DNA of 64,000 nucleotides from Sporosarcina ureae DSM 2281 (GCF_000425545.1 NZ_AUDQ01000002.1:239239-303238); one strand, 5' to 3'; shown: positions 1 through 8,747, numbered from the stretch's first letter. The notes: generated by a model not told the origin, from the letters alone. Program-made: numbers and translations.

Positions 1-1610
1 CTGGATATTTAATATCCCGTACATCGGAAAGGCCTGAAACAATATTACTCGTTTATATTCCGATTGTGGCAGTTCGGACATTTGGTATTTCGCGTGCTGC
101 CTTACGATATGTAGAGCGTCTGCTCGGCCACAATGCGGTATTGAAAATTATTGCCGATATGCGGGTGCAGCTTTATCACGTACTGGAGCCGCAAGCATTA
201 TTCATTCGTTCGCGTTTTCAAACGGGAGATTTACTTGGTGCACTAGCGGATGATATTGAACATTTACAGGATGTGTATATCCGTACGCTGTTTCCTACGG
301 TCATCGGTTTATTCTTATTCAGTTTTTCTGTAATTGTATTGGCTGTTTATGATTGGAAATTCGCGCTCATTATGGCCTTGTTACTAGCGATCGTGACGTT
401 TGTTTATCCAATGCTTTCACTCTATATGATGAAGAAAAATCAGCTACAATCGAAAAAACTTCACAGTCAATTGTATAATACGATGACAGAAGGTATTTTT
501 GGTTTGCGAGATTGGATCATTAGCGGCAGAAAAGAACAATTTCTAGCTTCATTTAGAGAGGAAAGTCATGCGAGTCATGCCGTTGATAAAAAACTAGCGT
601 ATTGGCAACAATCTCGTACGATGCAATTGCAAATTTTTTCTGGACTACTGGTCTTAGTCGTCGGTATTTGGGCAGGACAGCAAGCCGCAACTGGTTCGTT
701 GGCACCCACGTATATCGCAGCATTTACATTGGTTACGCTGCCGATTTTAGAAGGCTTGATACCTGTTTCATTCGCGATCGAACGTTTACCTGCTTATGAA
801 GCTTCTTTACAGAGAATTGACACTATTCATCAGCAAAACACTGCAGAGGAACAAATCGCAATGGAGCTAGGTAGTGTAGATGAAGCTTTTATAGTTCTCG
901 ACAATGTCAGTTATCGTTATGAAGGCCAGGAAGAAAATGCGGTACAGAATATTTCGCTTGCGATTCAACCAGGCGAAAAAGTTGCAGTACTTGGAAAGAG
1001 CGGCGCAGGAAAATCCACTCTTATACAGTTATTAGTAGGCACTGTGCAGCCGACAAGCGGACAAGTACATGTCAATGAACGATCTGCATCTCTTTATGGA
1101 GACTCTATTTATGAAATCATGAGCGTCTTGAATCAAAAGCCTTATCTTTTTGCCACAACAGTTCTGAATAACATAAAACTTGGCGACGCATCGGCTACTT
1201 TAGAAGACGTACAATTGGTAGCTGAACAAGTCGGTTTGTATGAGTATTTGAAATTACTTCCTGAAGGTTTGAACACTCAAATGGAAGAAACAGGACAACG
1301 CTTCTCGGGTGGAGAGCGTCAACGGATTGCACTGGCACGAATTTTATTGAAACAAACGCCAGTTGTCATTTTGGATGAGCCAACTGTTGGATTGGATCCA
1401 GTAACAGAGCACTCTCTTGTAGAAACACTTCATCACTCTCTAGAAGGTAAAACGGTCGTATGGATTACGCATCACTTAATGGGCATGGAGAAAATGGATC
1501 GTATTATTTTCATGGATCATGGTGAAGTCATTATGAACGGGACACATAAAGAGTTATTAGCTACGAATGAGAGGTATCGTCAGTTGTATGCATTGGATCA
1601 AGGTATATAA
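1..1610 (+). CDS. cydC: Thiol reductant ABC exporter subunit CydC (5' truncated by window edge)
   Basis: This is half of the CydDC heterodimeric ABC exporter, which moves cysteine/glutathione out of the cytosol and is needed to assemble cytochrome bd oxidase. The frame is open to the first base of the window and encodes the family segment SGYLISR-like before the GTG at 66, so the true start lies upstream; about 535 codons are visible. The N-terminal half is a membrane domain. The C-terminal half is the nucleotide-binding domain: Walker A GKSGAGKST near 993-1019, signature FSGGERQR near 1303-1326, Walker B VVILDEPT near 1360-1383, and the H-loop WITHH near 1461-1475. All are intact. A partner cydD and cydAB are expected to the left. 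The assignment to CydC rather than CydD rests on the SGYLISR and FGISRAALRYVERL stretches. Confidence 0.9.
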   Translation, partial: GYLISRTSERPETILLVYIPIVAVRTFGISRAALRYVERLLGHNAVLKIIADMRVQLYHVLEPQALFIRSRFQTGDLLGALADDIEHLQDVYIRTLFPTVIGLFLFSFSVIVLAVYDWKFALIMALLLAIVTFVYPMLSLYMMKKNQLQSKKLHSQLYNTMTEGIFGLRDWIISGRKEQFLASFREESHASHAVDKKLAYWQQSRTMQLQIFSGLLVLVVGIWAGQQAATGSLAPTYIAAFTLVTLPILEGLIPVSFAIERLPAYEASLQRIDTIHQQNTAEEQIAMELGSVDEAFIVLDNVSYRYEGQEENAVQNISLAIQPGEKVAVLGKSGAGKSTLIQLLVGTVQPTSGQVHVNERSASLYGDSIYEIMSVLNQKPYLFATTVLNNIKLGDASATLEDVQLVAEQVGLYEYLKLLPEGLNTQMEETGQRFSGGERQRIALARILLKQTPVVILDEPTVGLDPVTEHSLVETLHHSLEGKTVVWITHHLMGMEKMDRIIFMDHGEVIMNGTHKELLATNERYRQLYALDQGI

Positions 1611-1649
1611 TCTGATTACATTTTAGTGCCTATCATAAACAGGTTATAA

Positions 1650-1695
1650 AAAACGACGATGTCATTTCTTTAACAGAGAAGACATCGTCGTTTTA
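1650..1695 (+). terminator. Intrinsic terminator after cydC
   Basis: A perfect 14-bp stem (AAAACGACGATGTC paired with its complement) closes over a loop of about 17 nt and ends in a T-run. It lies 40 bp after the cydC stop codon and ends that operon. Confidence 0.85.
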
Positions 1696-1734
1696 GTTTC
1701 TGGATATAGAGAATCGGCTAAGCTCGTTGTTTTC

Positions 1735-2109
1735 ATCTCACTATCGCCTAGAAAGCAGGTAGATGTATGAAATAGCCGAGTAGCAAGCAAATTGCAGTTG
1801 AAACGATTACGCCGGGTGTAGCAAACGAGACATATCGTTTATCCCGCTCATCTCTGGAACAAAGTATCCGAATGTCACCGTCCAGGAGCCATAGATCATA
1901 AACCATCGCTTAATCTTGTGCATATGATGTGGCGTAAGGAATAAGTAATTTCCAACACGATGAATCAATGGTTTACAAGTTTTCTGCCAATCATATAAGT
2001 AAACAATGTGCCGACCATAACTCCAGATAGTGTGAAAACAATTGTGAATACAAACTGGAATGTACTTGCTGAAGTTAAATAACCGGCGAATGCTACACGC
2101 ACTTCATCT
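1735..2109 (-). pseudogene. Decayed DedA-family membrane protein gene
   Basis: The minus strand reads as a DedA (SNARE-associated/VTT) protein in at least two frames. Starting directly after the psd stop it gives VDEVRVAFAGYLTSAS, then a membrane segment ending in MIGRKLVNH and a stop near 1974. A shifted frame continues KPLIHRVGNYLFLTPHHM, then RWFMIYGSWTVTFGYFVP, then SGINDMSR and a hydrophobic tail. The family pattern (GYLTS, IGR, KYLFLT..HM, RWF..YG.WT, R(Y)FVPG(V)R, LAGI..M) is clear, but the N-terminus is absent, there is a frameshift, and part of the loop after FVP is deleted. It is therefore non-functional. DedA proteins act in lipid transport and membrane homeostasis, which fits a place beside psd/pssA. 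Recognition is by eye. Confidence 0.7.
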
Positions 2110-2111
2110 AC

Positions 2112-2891
2112 TTATGATTGCCACTTTCCGATCCTATCACCAACTTGAACTTCTGTAAAAGGCACTTCTTCTGGCTTGAATGCGTCATTCTGTTCAATGA
2201 ATAAAATAACAGTAGATCCAAATGCAAAATGACCAAAATCTTGACCTTTTACACAAGTAGTTTCAGAATTCGCAATGCGGACACTGTTTACATTTAAGGC
2301 ACCAACCTTGACGATTGCTACTTGTCCAAAGTCAGTTGAGAGTTCCGAAATGACTCGATGGTTGGAAGAAAATACGTCGTTACGCATACGAATTCCTAAA
2401 TTATTTACCGGATACGAGGTAGAACCTAATGCATAGCGATTTACTAGCGTTCCGGAAATAGGATAATGGAAATGATGATAATGTCTGGGAGAAAGATAGA
2501 ATAGATAATAATAGCCATTCGTATAGCGAGAGGCTTTATCTGCGTCACCAAGCAGTGAAGCTAGACTGTATGTTTTATCTTTCACACAAAATTGTTGTTG
2601 TGTATCGATAATGCCAGAGTCGCTCAACACACCGTCAACTGGAGAGATTAAAGTCTTTGGATTGCTATCAATCAATCTTTTGCCAGTTTGTAATGAACGA
2701 GTAAAGAAGGCATTGAGACTAGTATATTGTTCAATTGGGTATTCTGCTTCGTCTATTTGAATATGATAGAACGACGCAAAAGGCTTAATTAGCGGTTTGC
2801 TAATGCGTGAGGTAGTTACTTGTTTAAGCAAAGCGGAACTGACTGGTGACCCGGTTAATTCAACAAATGATTTAAAAATACGTGTTTTCAT
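2112..2891 (-). CDS. psd: Phosphatidylserine decarboxylase proenzyme
   Basis: Converts phosphatidylserine to phosphatidylethanolamine in the membrane. The 259-residue length is typical of the short bacterial class. The self-cleavage motif FGST is at residues 224-227; the Ser becomes the pyruvoyl group of the alpha subunit. The Asp of SPVDG (D86) and the His cluster RHYHHFHYP (137-142) supply the other proenzyme catalytic residues. The ATG at 2891 has a good GGAAG ribosome site. It is divergent from pssA with only 56 bp between them, so the two steps of phosphatidylethanolamine synthesis share one promoter region. All key residues are present. Confidence 0.95.
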   Translation of the reverse strand: MKTRIFKSFVELTGSPVSSALLKQVTTSRISKPLIKPFASFYHIQIDEAEYPIEQYTSLNAFFTRSLQTGKRLIDSNPKTLISPVDGVLSDSGIIDTQQQFCVKDKTYSLASLLGDADKASRYTNGYYYLFYLSPRHYHHFHYPISGTLVNRYALGSTSYPVNNLGIRMRNDVFSSNHRVISELSTDFGQVAIVKVGALNVNSVRIANSETTCVKGQDFGHFAFGSTVILFIEQNDAFKPEEVPFTEVQVGDRIGKWQS

Positions 2892-2947
2892 CTTTTCTTC
2901 CTTTCATTAAAAGCATATACTAAAGAAGTGTACGAGGAGGCTGAAAC

Positions 2948-3481
2948 TTGTTTTCATTTAGATATTTTGATTATACTAAACTCAAATCCCAATTGGCGAA
3001 TATCATAACACTTTTTAATTTGTGTTTAGGGATTATAGCGATTTTACTTGTGCTTCAAGGTCATGCACATATGAGTTTGATGTTCATATTCTTCGCTGCA
3101 TTATTTGATCGGTTCGACGGAATGGTAGCTAGGCATTATCATGCAGAGTCGGCATTTGGTAAAGAACTTGATTCACTCAGCGATTTAGTTTCATTCGGTG
3201 TAGCGCCTGCTATTCTACTCTATGACACCGCGTTGTCTGATACGATGTGGATTGGTTTGTCCGCTGTGATTTTTTATATTTTAGCAGGCGCAGTCCGTTT
3301 AGCCCGCTATAACGTAGAAGAGTTCGATGGTTCCTATTATGGCATGCCTATAACAGTAGCCGGTGTTTTACTTACCTTGAGTTATTTTGCAGTTCCGTAT
3401 TTGATTGCACCTTACTTTGTGATTTATATGTGCATACTCGCATGGCTTATGGTTAGTCGGATTCGTATAGCGAAAGTGTGA
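2948..3481 (+). CDS. pssA: CDP-diacylglycerol--serine O-phosphatidyltransferase
   Basis: Makes phosphatidylserine from CDP-diacylglycerol and L-serine, the substrate of the divergent psd gene. The CDP-alcohol phosphatidyltransferase signature is complete: D54, D57-G58, A61-R62, G71, D75 and D79 in the stretch starting DRFDGMVAR and ending ELDSLSD. The 177-residue protein is strongly hydrophobic with several membrane segments, as usual for the Gram-positive type. The start is TTG at 2948, chosen because GAGG lies 8 bp upstream and the N-terminus matches the family. A stem-loop terminator follows the stop directly. Confidence 0.93.
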   Translation: MFSFRYFDYTKLKSQLANIITLFNLCLGIIAILLVLQGHAHMSLMFIFFAALFDRFDGMVARHYHAESAFGKELDSLSDLVSFGVAPAILLYDTALSDTMWIGLSAVIFYILAGAVRLARYNVEEFDGSYYGMPITVAGVLLTLSYFAVPYLIAPYFVIYMCILAWLMVSRIRIAKV

Positions 3482-3519
3482 AAAGTGTCTTACAGAGAAT
3501 GATTCTGTGAGGCTCTTTT
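3480..3519 (+). terminator. Intrinsic terminator after pssA
   Basis: Arms of about 16 nt (AAAAGTGTCTTACAGA against TCTGTGAGGCTCTTTT) pair with two G-U wobbles and one mismatch and end in TTTT. The structure starts in the pssA stop codon. Confidence 0.7.
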
Positions 3520-3588
3520 CATTGTATGAAGCTGTCACTGACTCAAGAATTCTGTTATGCTTAAGGAAAACTAGAAGGAGTGGTCCGT

Positions 3589-4008
3589 ATGTCAGGTCCC
3601 GCATTAAGACAGCTTCATTCACATAGAGCGATTCATGAAGGTGGTCTTTCTGGAGCCATCATGAAAACAGATGAGCTAATAGAATATGTAGAGCAAGGTG
3701 AAACAGAAATGGCTCAGCAAACTTGCGATCATTTACTAGATTATTGGAAGACGCGTGTTATTAGTCATGCGGATGCCGAAGAAGAAGGATTTTATAAACA
3801 AGTAATGGAAGACAAGCCTGAGCTGGAGCGAGATATTATCCAGCTAACACGCGACCATGATTTGATGCGAATACTCGTTACAGACATTGAGGCGTTACGT
3901 GAGGGAGATCCAACCGTGACAACTGAAATTATGCAGAAATTTAACGGTTTGATTGTAGTGAATGAATTACATAGCCGAGAAGAAGAGCGCTTATTATTTC
4001 AATCATAA
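3589..4008 (+). CDS. Hemerythrin-like HHE-domain protein
   Basis: A 139-residue, highly acidic, all-helical protein. The start is the ATG at 3589, chosen over an upstream GTG at 3580 because AGAAGGAG lies 8 bp before it. Histidines and acids are spaced as in hemerythrin HHE domains: LHSHRAIH near the N-terminus, ISHADAEEEGFY in the middle, TRDHDLMR, and NELHSREEERLLF at the C-terminus. Such domains bind a di-iron (or similar) centre in a four-helix bundle and serve in oxygen, NO or iron handling; which applies here cannot be read. It sits between pssA and recQ with its own ribosome site and is probably cotranscribed with recQ (24 bp gap). Confidence 0.75.
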   Translation: MSGPALRQLHSHRAIHEGGLSGAIMKTDELIEYVEQGETEMAQQTCDHLLDYWKTRVISHADAEEEGFYKQVMEDKPELERDIIQLTRDHDLMRILVTDIEALREGDPTVTTEIMQKFNGLIVVNELHSREEERLLFQS

Positions 4009-4031
4009 AAACTAATGACGTAGGGAAGGGG

Positions 4032-5810
4032 GTGGCGATCATTCAAAATCCATTAGATATATTGGATAAGTATTTTGGTTATTCAGCATTTCGAGAAGGG
4101 CAGCAACGAGTGATTGATCAAGTCTTACAAGGTGATGACTCACTTTGCGTAATGCCGACAGGTGGCGGTAAGTCAGTCTGTTATCAAGTACCAGCATTGG
4201 CGATGGACGGAACTGTTCTTGTCATTTCGCCGCTGATTTCCTTGATGAAGGACCAAGTCGATGCATTGCATCAGTTGGGTATACCGGCGGCGTATATTAA
4301 TAGTACGCTATCTTCAGAAGAATACTTTGGCACAATGGATAATGCGCTCGAAGGAAAGTATAAGCTGTTGTATGTTGCTCCTGAGCGACTGGATTCCGAA
4401 TCCTTTCTCAACCAATTGCAAAAAATGACGATTCCCCTGATTGCAATTGATGAAGCGCATTGTATTTCGCAATGGGGACATGATTTCCGTCCAAGTTACC
4501 GAAATATCCACCGTATTTTTGATTACTTGAATAACCGTCCTATTATTCTTGCACTGACCGCCACGGCTACGCCTGAGGTACAGGATGATATATGCCAGCA
4601 ATTACACATACCTCCTGTTAGCCGTGTTGTCACGGGCTTTGAACGGAGTAATCTAATATTCTCAGTGGTCAAAGCTCAAAATCGGGATCAATTCGTTAAA
4701 GAGTACACGCGGAAAAACAAAAATGAGGCAGGAATTATCTATGCTGCGACTAGAAAAGCAGTCGAGCAAGTATATTTATTGCTTGAGAAAAACGGTATTC
4801 CAGTTGCGAAATATCATGCAGGATTACCGGACTATGAACGCCAACAGCAACAAGACCGGTTCATCATGGAGGACGCACGCGTGATGGTCGCAACTAACGC
4901 GTTTGGTATGGGGATCGATAAATCCAATATTCGCTACGTCATTCATTATCAAATGCCGAAGAATATGGAAAGTTATTATCAGGAAGCTGGAAGAGCAGGG
5001 CGTGATGGGCTCGACAGTGACTGCTATTTGCTATTCTCTTCGCAAGACGTCTTGACACAACGCTTCCTCATCGAACAGTCTCCGGATCCTTCCCGTGTAT
5101 CGAATGAAATCAAAAAGATGCAAGTGATGGTAGATTACTGCCATACGGAAGGCTGTCTGCAAAAACATATCATCAAGTATTTTGGCGAAGATGATGTCGA
5201 AGATTGTGGTCGTTGCGGTAACTGCACCGACACGCGCGAACAGTTTGATGTAACAGTTGATACACAAAAAGTGCTTTCCTGTGTGATTCGTATGGGGCAA
5301 CGGTTCGGTAAGACGATGGTTGCGCAAGTGCTGACAGGATCGAGAAACAAGAAGCTCAAAGAATTGAACTTTGATGAGCTATCGACATATGGATTGATGA
5401 AAGGACGCAATGCCAAAGACGTGGCAGATTTCATCGAATTTTTGATTTCAAAGAATTACCTACAAGTTGAAAGTGGACCGTACCCGACTATTTTTGTTAG
5501 TGAAGACGGGAAAGATGTCTTACTAGGAAAAGTAAAAGTCTGGCGTAAAGGCGAGATGGTAACAACCGTCGTCGCTAAAGACGATCCGTTATTCAACGAA
5601 CTACGAGCGATGCGCTTGAAACTGGCACAAGAAGCAGGTGTCCCGCCATTCGTTATTTTCTCGGACAAGACATTGCGGGATATGGTAGCCAAAATGCCTG
5701 CCACTAATGAAGAGCTATTGACCGTACAAGGGGTAGGCGAAACAAAGCTTGAACGGTATGGGGAAGTATTCCTCGATATTATCGATTCGTTTTCTACACA
5801 GCAGGCGTAA
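4032..5810 (+). CDS. recQ: ATP-dependent DNA helicase RecQ
   Basis: A 3'-5' superfamily 2 helicase for recombination and replication-fork repair. In order: motif 0/I with Walker A MPTGGGKS (residues 41-48), motif II DEAH within IDEAHCISQWGHDFRP (about 138-153), motifs V/VI including GRAGRDG, a RecQ zinc-binding region with four cysteines (C..C then CGRCGNC, about 371-397), a winged helix, and a C-terminal HRDC domain with TVQGVGETKLERYG (from about 515). At 592 residues it has the full-length architecture. The start is GTG at 4032 with a purine-rich GGGAAGGGGG just upstream. A hairpin terminator follows the stop. Confidence 0.95.
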   Translation: MAIIQNPLDILDKYFGYSAFREGQQRVIDQVLQGDDSLCVMPTGGGKSVCYQVPALAMDGTVLVISPLISLMKDQVDALHQLGIPAAYINSTLSSEEYFGTMDNALEGKYKLLYVAPERLDSESFLNQLQKMTIPLIAIDEAHCISQWGHDFRPSYRNIHRIFDYLNNRPIILALTATATPEVQDDICQQLHIPPVSRVVTGFERSNLIFSVVKAQNRDQFVKEYTRKNKNEAGIIYAATRKAVEQVYLLLEKNGIPVAKYHAGLPDYERQQQQDRFIMEDARVMVATNAFGMGIDKSNIRYVIHYQMPKNMESYYQEAGRAGRDGLDSDCYLLFSSQDVLTQRFLIEQSPDPSRVSNEIKKMQVMVDYCHTEGCLQKHIIKYFGEDDVEDCGRCGNCTDTREQFDVTVDTQKVLSCVIRMGQRFGKTMVAQVLTGSRNKKLKELNFDELSTYGLMKGRNAKDVADFIEFLISKNYLQVESGPYPTIFVSEDGKDVLLGKVKVWRKGEMVTTVVAKDDPLFNELRAMRLKLAQEAGVPPFVIFSDKTLRDMVAKMPATNEELLTVQGVGETKLERYGEVFLDIIDSFSTQQA

Positions 5811-5814
5811 AATA

Positions 5815-5866
5815 GGAGATGTCCAGAAAGTCGTAAAGCAACGACTTCCTGTGGCATCTTCTTTTT
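5815..5866 (+). terminator. Intrinsic terminator after recQ
   Basis: Two long arms (AGATGTCCAGAAAGTCGT and its near complement ending GGCATCT) form a stem with small bulges, followed by TTCTTTTTTG. It lies 5 bp after the recQ stop. Confidence 0.7.
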
Positions 5867-5974
5867 TGTTTCTGGATTCCTTTGGCGGAAGGCATCCCCA
5901 GCTAGAGCTTCGATTTTCTCATACTCACTGCCTAACTGGCTTGGTCATAAACACTACATTCAAGACCTTACACC

Positions 5975-6023
5975 ACACAAAAAGGTATGCCCGTTGACGT
6001 CATGTGACCTCGATGGACATACC
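5975..6023 (-). terminator. Intrinsic terminator of the MFS gene
   Basis: On the minus strand AGGTATGTCC pairs with GGGCATACCT across a loop and is followed by TTTTTG. It lies 18 bp beyond the stop of the MFS transporter gene. The region 5867-5974 between the two convergent terminators shows nothing recognisable. Confidence 0.7.
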
Positions 6024-6040
6024 TATTCGCATAAAATATA

Positions 6041-7207
6041 TTAAGCAGGTCGATTATACTCTGTGGGCCGGGTATCTTTTCGCAGACCGATTAATGTGAA
6101 AATGGCCGCGATCAACAGAATGGCACTTGCCAGCATAAAGGCATGATGGAATTCCAAGTCCAATATACCGATAGCGCTGGATCCTATTACAACGCCAAAG
6201 GAGAAGAACGCATAGAAGAATCCGTACGCTTTCCCTCTAGTTTCGGGTTCCGTGGAATCAATAAGCAACGAGTTGATAGAAGGAAACAAGAAGGCGAATC
6301 CAGTTCCATAGACCACCATCGCCAACATCATCCATGATAGATCGTCAACTTGTGATAAGAACAACATACTGCCACTCATCAAAAACAAGCCGATTGCCAA
6401 CGTGACCATCGGACGGGCGATATCAAAAATACGGTTGATTGGCAAAACGAAAATCAACACAGCGACTAGGCCGAAAATACTCAAGAGCATGCCAGTCGTT
6501 TTCGCATCAAACTGAAGATACTCTACTTTTAGTGGAAGTACTAATGCCAACACGCCTTGTGAGAACATCAGGAAGAACGCGCCAAGGAATGCCCGGATGA
6601 TACCAGGATGACGGAAAAACGCTAACGGCTTTACCGCTTTTTGTTTTGCTGTCTTCACCTTTCTTACGTATGTAAAGGAACGTAAAAATATTACAGCGCC
6701 AATTGTCAGCAGAATCATGAAGACGCCATTAATCGCCATAATGGTCACGACGCTTGTCTTAACGGAAACGATTCCACTATACGCAGGTCCGAAAATAGCA
6801 GCAAGCCCAACAAACGCACCTGAGATCGCAGCATTTCTACCACGCTTGGAACGTTCGGAACCGTTAGCAAGAAACGTGAAGGCAGCTGGAATGATCAAAC
6901 CTTCCGTCAAACCGTGTACAAATCGAATGCCGATTAATGAAACAGAACCAGAAATCAATCCATATGAGAACAACGACAAAGCCGACGTGAACAAACCAAA
7001 TAATAGAATATAGAATGGACCTTTGCGATCTGTCAAAATACCTGAAATGATATTACCGAAAATATTAGCAAACGAGTAAATACCGACAGATAATCCGACG
7101 ATGAAAGCGGAAGCACCGAGACCTGTAGCAAACGGACTTATGACTGGTAATTGTGAAAATAAATCAAAGAACGAGAAGAAAACAATTAGATAGACAAAAA
7201 AGCGCAT
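6041..7207 (-). CDS. MFS transporter, 12-TM, substrate unknown
   Basis: A 388-residue integral membrane protein with a major facilitator layout: about twelve hydrophobic segments in two halves split by a basic loop (RKVKTAKQKAVKP, about residues 182-194). The loop between segments 2 and 3 carries GILTDRKGP, a form of the MFS motif A, and an R..HG..EG motif follows (RFVHGLTEGLI). The fold and the short termini resemble drug or metabolite:proton antiporters of the YfkF/AraJ kind, but no residue identifies the substrate. ATG at 7207 has TAGGGATC upstream. It is a monocistron with its own terminator, convergent with recQ. Confidence 0.85.
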   Translation of the reverse strand: MRFFVYLIVFFSFFDLFSQLPVISPFATGLGASAFIVGLSVGIYSFANIFGNIISGILTDRKGPFYILLFGLFTSALSLFSYGLISGSVSLIGIRFVHGLTEGLIIPAAFTFLANGSERSKRGRNAAISGAFVGLAAIFGPAYSGIVSVKTSVVTIMAINGVFMILLTIGAVIFLRSFTYVRKVKTAKQKAVKPLAFFRHPGIIRAFLGAFFLMFSQGVLALVLPLKVEYLQFDAKTTGMLLSIFGLVAVLIFVLPINRIFDIARPMVTLAIGLFLMSGSMLFLSQVDDLSWMMLAMVVYGTGFAFLFPSINSLLIDSTEPETRGKAYGFFYAFFSFGVVIGSSAIGILDLEFHHAFMLASAILLIAAIFTLIGLRKDTRPTEYNRPA

Positions 7208-7289
7208 AAAAGATCCCTACTTTACAAATAATTCAACTACTATCTATTTTACCATGAAACTTTTCGAATTGAACCGAACTGCTCAAAGT

Positions 7290-7420
7290 TGAACTACTCC
7301 CACTTTCACTGCGTTTAGAAGAGGGAGATTCCTAAGAATACCAGCGTAACCACTAGTTATGGATTAGGCGATCCCCGCAGTCCCTGCGGTTCGAAGTCTG
7401 ATGGCTTCGTTTTTAAGGTT
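7290..7420 (-). ncRNA. Predicted TnpB omega RNA (reRNA), right end of the element
   Basis: In studied IS200/IS605 elements the guide RNA for TnpB is transcribed from the 3' end of tnpB through the right end, with the guide drawn from flanking DNA. Here the tnpB 3' end plus 75 bp of downstream sequence contains the expected hairpin (CTCCCTCTT pairing with AAGTGGGAG) just before the right boundary. The guide would begin near 7289 and run into the sequence AACTTTGAGCAGTTCGG on the minus strand. Position and existence are inferred from the family; no transcript evidence is available. Confidence 0.4.
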
Positions 7421-8521
7421 TATACTTGCGTTCAGATCTCGGTCATGATGGCATCTGCAATTCGGACAGTCCCATTCACGCAAGGCAAGATGCTTCACGT
7501 CTTGGTTTCTAGCCCCACATCCCGAACAAAGCTGGCTGGACGGGAATATTTTTCCAACGATTACCACGTGTTTGCCATACCATTTCGCCTTATATTCCAG
7601 CATAAAACGGAACTGCGACCAACTCACGTCGCTGAACGCTTTCGCCAATTGGGGATTTTTGAGCAGTTTCACTACTTGCAAATCCTCGATTCCGATGACA
7701 TCGTGGTTTTTGATGATTTCGGTTGATCGTTTATGCAAGTAATCTTTTCTTTTATTGGCGATCGTTTCGTGGATGCGTGCGACTACGATCCGTTGTTTCT
7801 GATAATTTTTCGCGTCGCTCAATAGACACTTCCTCTTACGAGCCGATTCCTTCCGTCTTGAAAGAATCCGCTCTGCTTTCGCTAACTTTTTCTCCATCGA
7901 GCGAAAGGACTTTAAGTTTTCGCATACCGTTCCGTCTGACAAGACAGCGAAATCCTTCAATCCGACATCAATCCCAACTGCAGAGTTGGTCTTAGGCAGT
8001 TCGGATATTACGGTTTCCACCAGGACGGACACAAAATATTTTCCAGTGGCAGTACGTCGAATGGTCGCATTCATGATTCGTCCATCTACTTCTCGACTTT
8101 TGGCGAGCTTTACCCAACCGAGCTTAGGGAGTTTAATCGCATGGCCGACAATGGCGATATTACCGTTCGTTTGTTTGGTTGTGTACGATTGAACAGGATG
8201 ATTTTTCGATTTAAAGCGTGGTATAGCATTTTGTTTGTTGAAAAACCTTGCAAAAGCGTCCGCTAGATTTTTCAAGGAAGACTGAAGAGCAATACTATCG
8301 ACTTCATTCAGCCAAATCGTATCTTCTAGCTTTTTTAATTGCGTTAATTCAGCAGAACAGATGCCATATGAAAGCCCTTTGCCGGTTTCCTTAAAGGTGT
8401 GTTCCCACTTGTACAAGAAGTGATTAAAGACAAACCGGCTGCAGCCAATGGTTCTGGCAATCAACATCTGCTGTTCTTTCGTTGGATAGATTCGGAACCG
8501 AAACGCTTTGTGAATCAGCAT
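7364..8521 (-). CDS. tnpB: RNA-guided nuclease/transposon accessory protein TnpB
   Basis: TnpB is the RNA-guided DNA nuclease of IS200/IS605-type elements and the ancestor of Cas12. The start at 8521 is chosen because GGAGGTG lies 6 bp before it and the family N-terminus FRFRIYPT follows; an in-frame ATG at 8539 is less likely. In the 391-residue numbering of that longer form, the RuvC-like residues are D191 (GIDVGLKDF), E285 (IGIEDLQ) and D368 (HDRDLNAS). The zinc finger has CSGCG (338-341) and CPNC (358-361). All catalytic and zinc residues are present and the length is normal, so the protein should be active. No tnpA is adjacent. Confidence 0.92.
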   Translation of the reverse strand: MLIHKAFRFRIYPTKEQQMLIARTIGCSRFVFNHFLYKWEHTFKETGKGLSYGICSAELTQLKKLEDTIWLNEVDSIALQSSLKNLADAFARFFNKQNAIPRFKSKNHPVQSYTTKQTNGNIAIVGHAIKLPKLGWVKLAKSREVDGRIMNATIRRTATGKYFVSVLVETVISELPKTNSAVGIDVGLKDFAVLSDGTVCENLKSFRSMEKKLAKAERILSRRKESARKRKCLLSDAKNYQKQRIVVARIHETIANKRKDYLHKRSTEIIKNHDVIGIEDLQVVKLLKNPQLAKAFSDVSWSQFRFMLEYKAKWYGKHVVIVGKIFPSSQLCSGCGARNQDVKHLALREWDCPNCRCHHDRDLNASINLKNEAIRLRTAGTAGIA

Positions 8522-8593
8522 GAAGTGCACCTCCATCATAGAGAATGTATGTTCCTATTGTAGCAGACTGGTACACTTTTTGGCTAGCGCCAA

Positions 8594-8664
8594 CCGACAT
8601 ACATCTCCCGCTTACTCATAGGGCCGTGCCCAATTCATTCCTTGAAGCGGGAGTCTTCTGTCGG
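8594..8664. repeat. Subterminal hairpin at the left end of the TnpB element
   Basis: An inner stem CTCCCGCTT/AAGCGGGAG (8605-8613 with 8645-8653) and an outer stem CCGAC/GTCGG (8594-8598 with 8660-8664) form an interrupted palindrome. Such imperfect hairpins are the single-strand recognition sites used by TnpA at IS200/IS605 ends. It marks the left boundary close to 8668. Confidence 0.55.
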
Positions 8665-8747
8665 AAATAAGATAAATATTCGCAATCTATCATCCTTCGC
8701 GGTAAAATGAGAAACGTAAACAAGAAAGCAAAAGGGGATGAGTGATC

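Larger units (their letters stand above)
7289..8668 (-). mobile_element. Solitary TnpB element (IS200/IS605 superfamily, IS1341-like)
   Basis: The element carries tnpB but no tnpA, so it can move only with a transposase supplied in trans. The left end (upstream of tnpB on the minus strand) holds a subterminal hairpin at 8594-8664. The right end holds the conserved hairpin CTCCC...GGGAG at 7297-7327, followed on the minus strand by GTTCAAC, a typical right cleavage neighbourhood. No terminal inverted repeats or target duplications are expected for this superfamily. Boundaries are inferred from those hairpins and are accurate to about 10 bp. Confidence 0.7.

Noticed and set aside
3368..3622. 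84-codon minus-strand frame over the pssA end
   Set aside because: Shadow of pssA and the next gene; spans the pssA terminator.
5135..5857. Long minus-strand frames opposite recQ
   Set aside because: Antisense shadows of recQ with serine-rich, non-globular translations.
5749..5997. 82-codon frame across the recQ 3' end
   Set aside because: It overlaps the end of recQ and runs through the terminator hairpin; composition is not protein-like.
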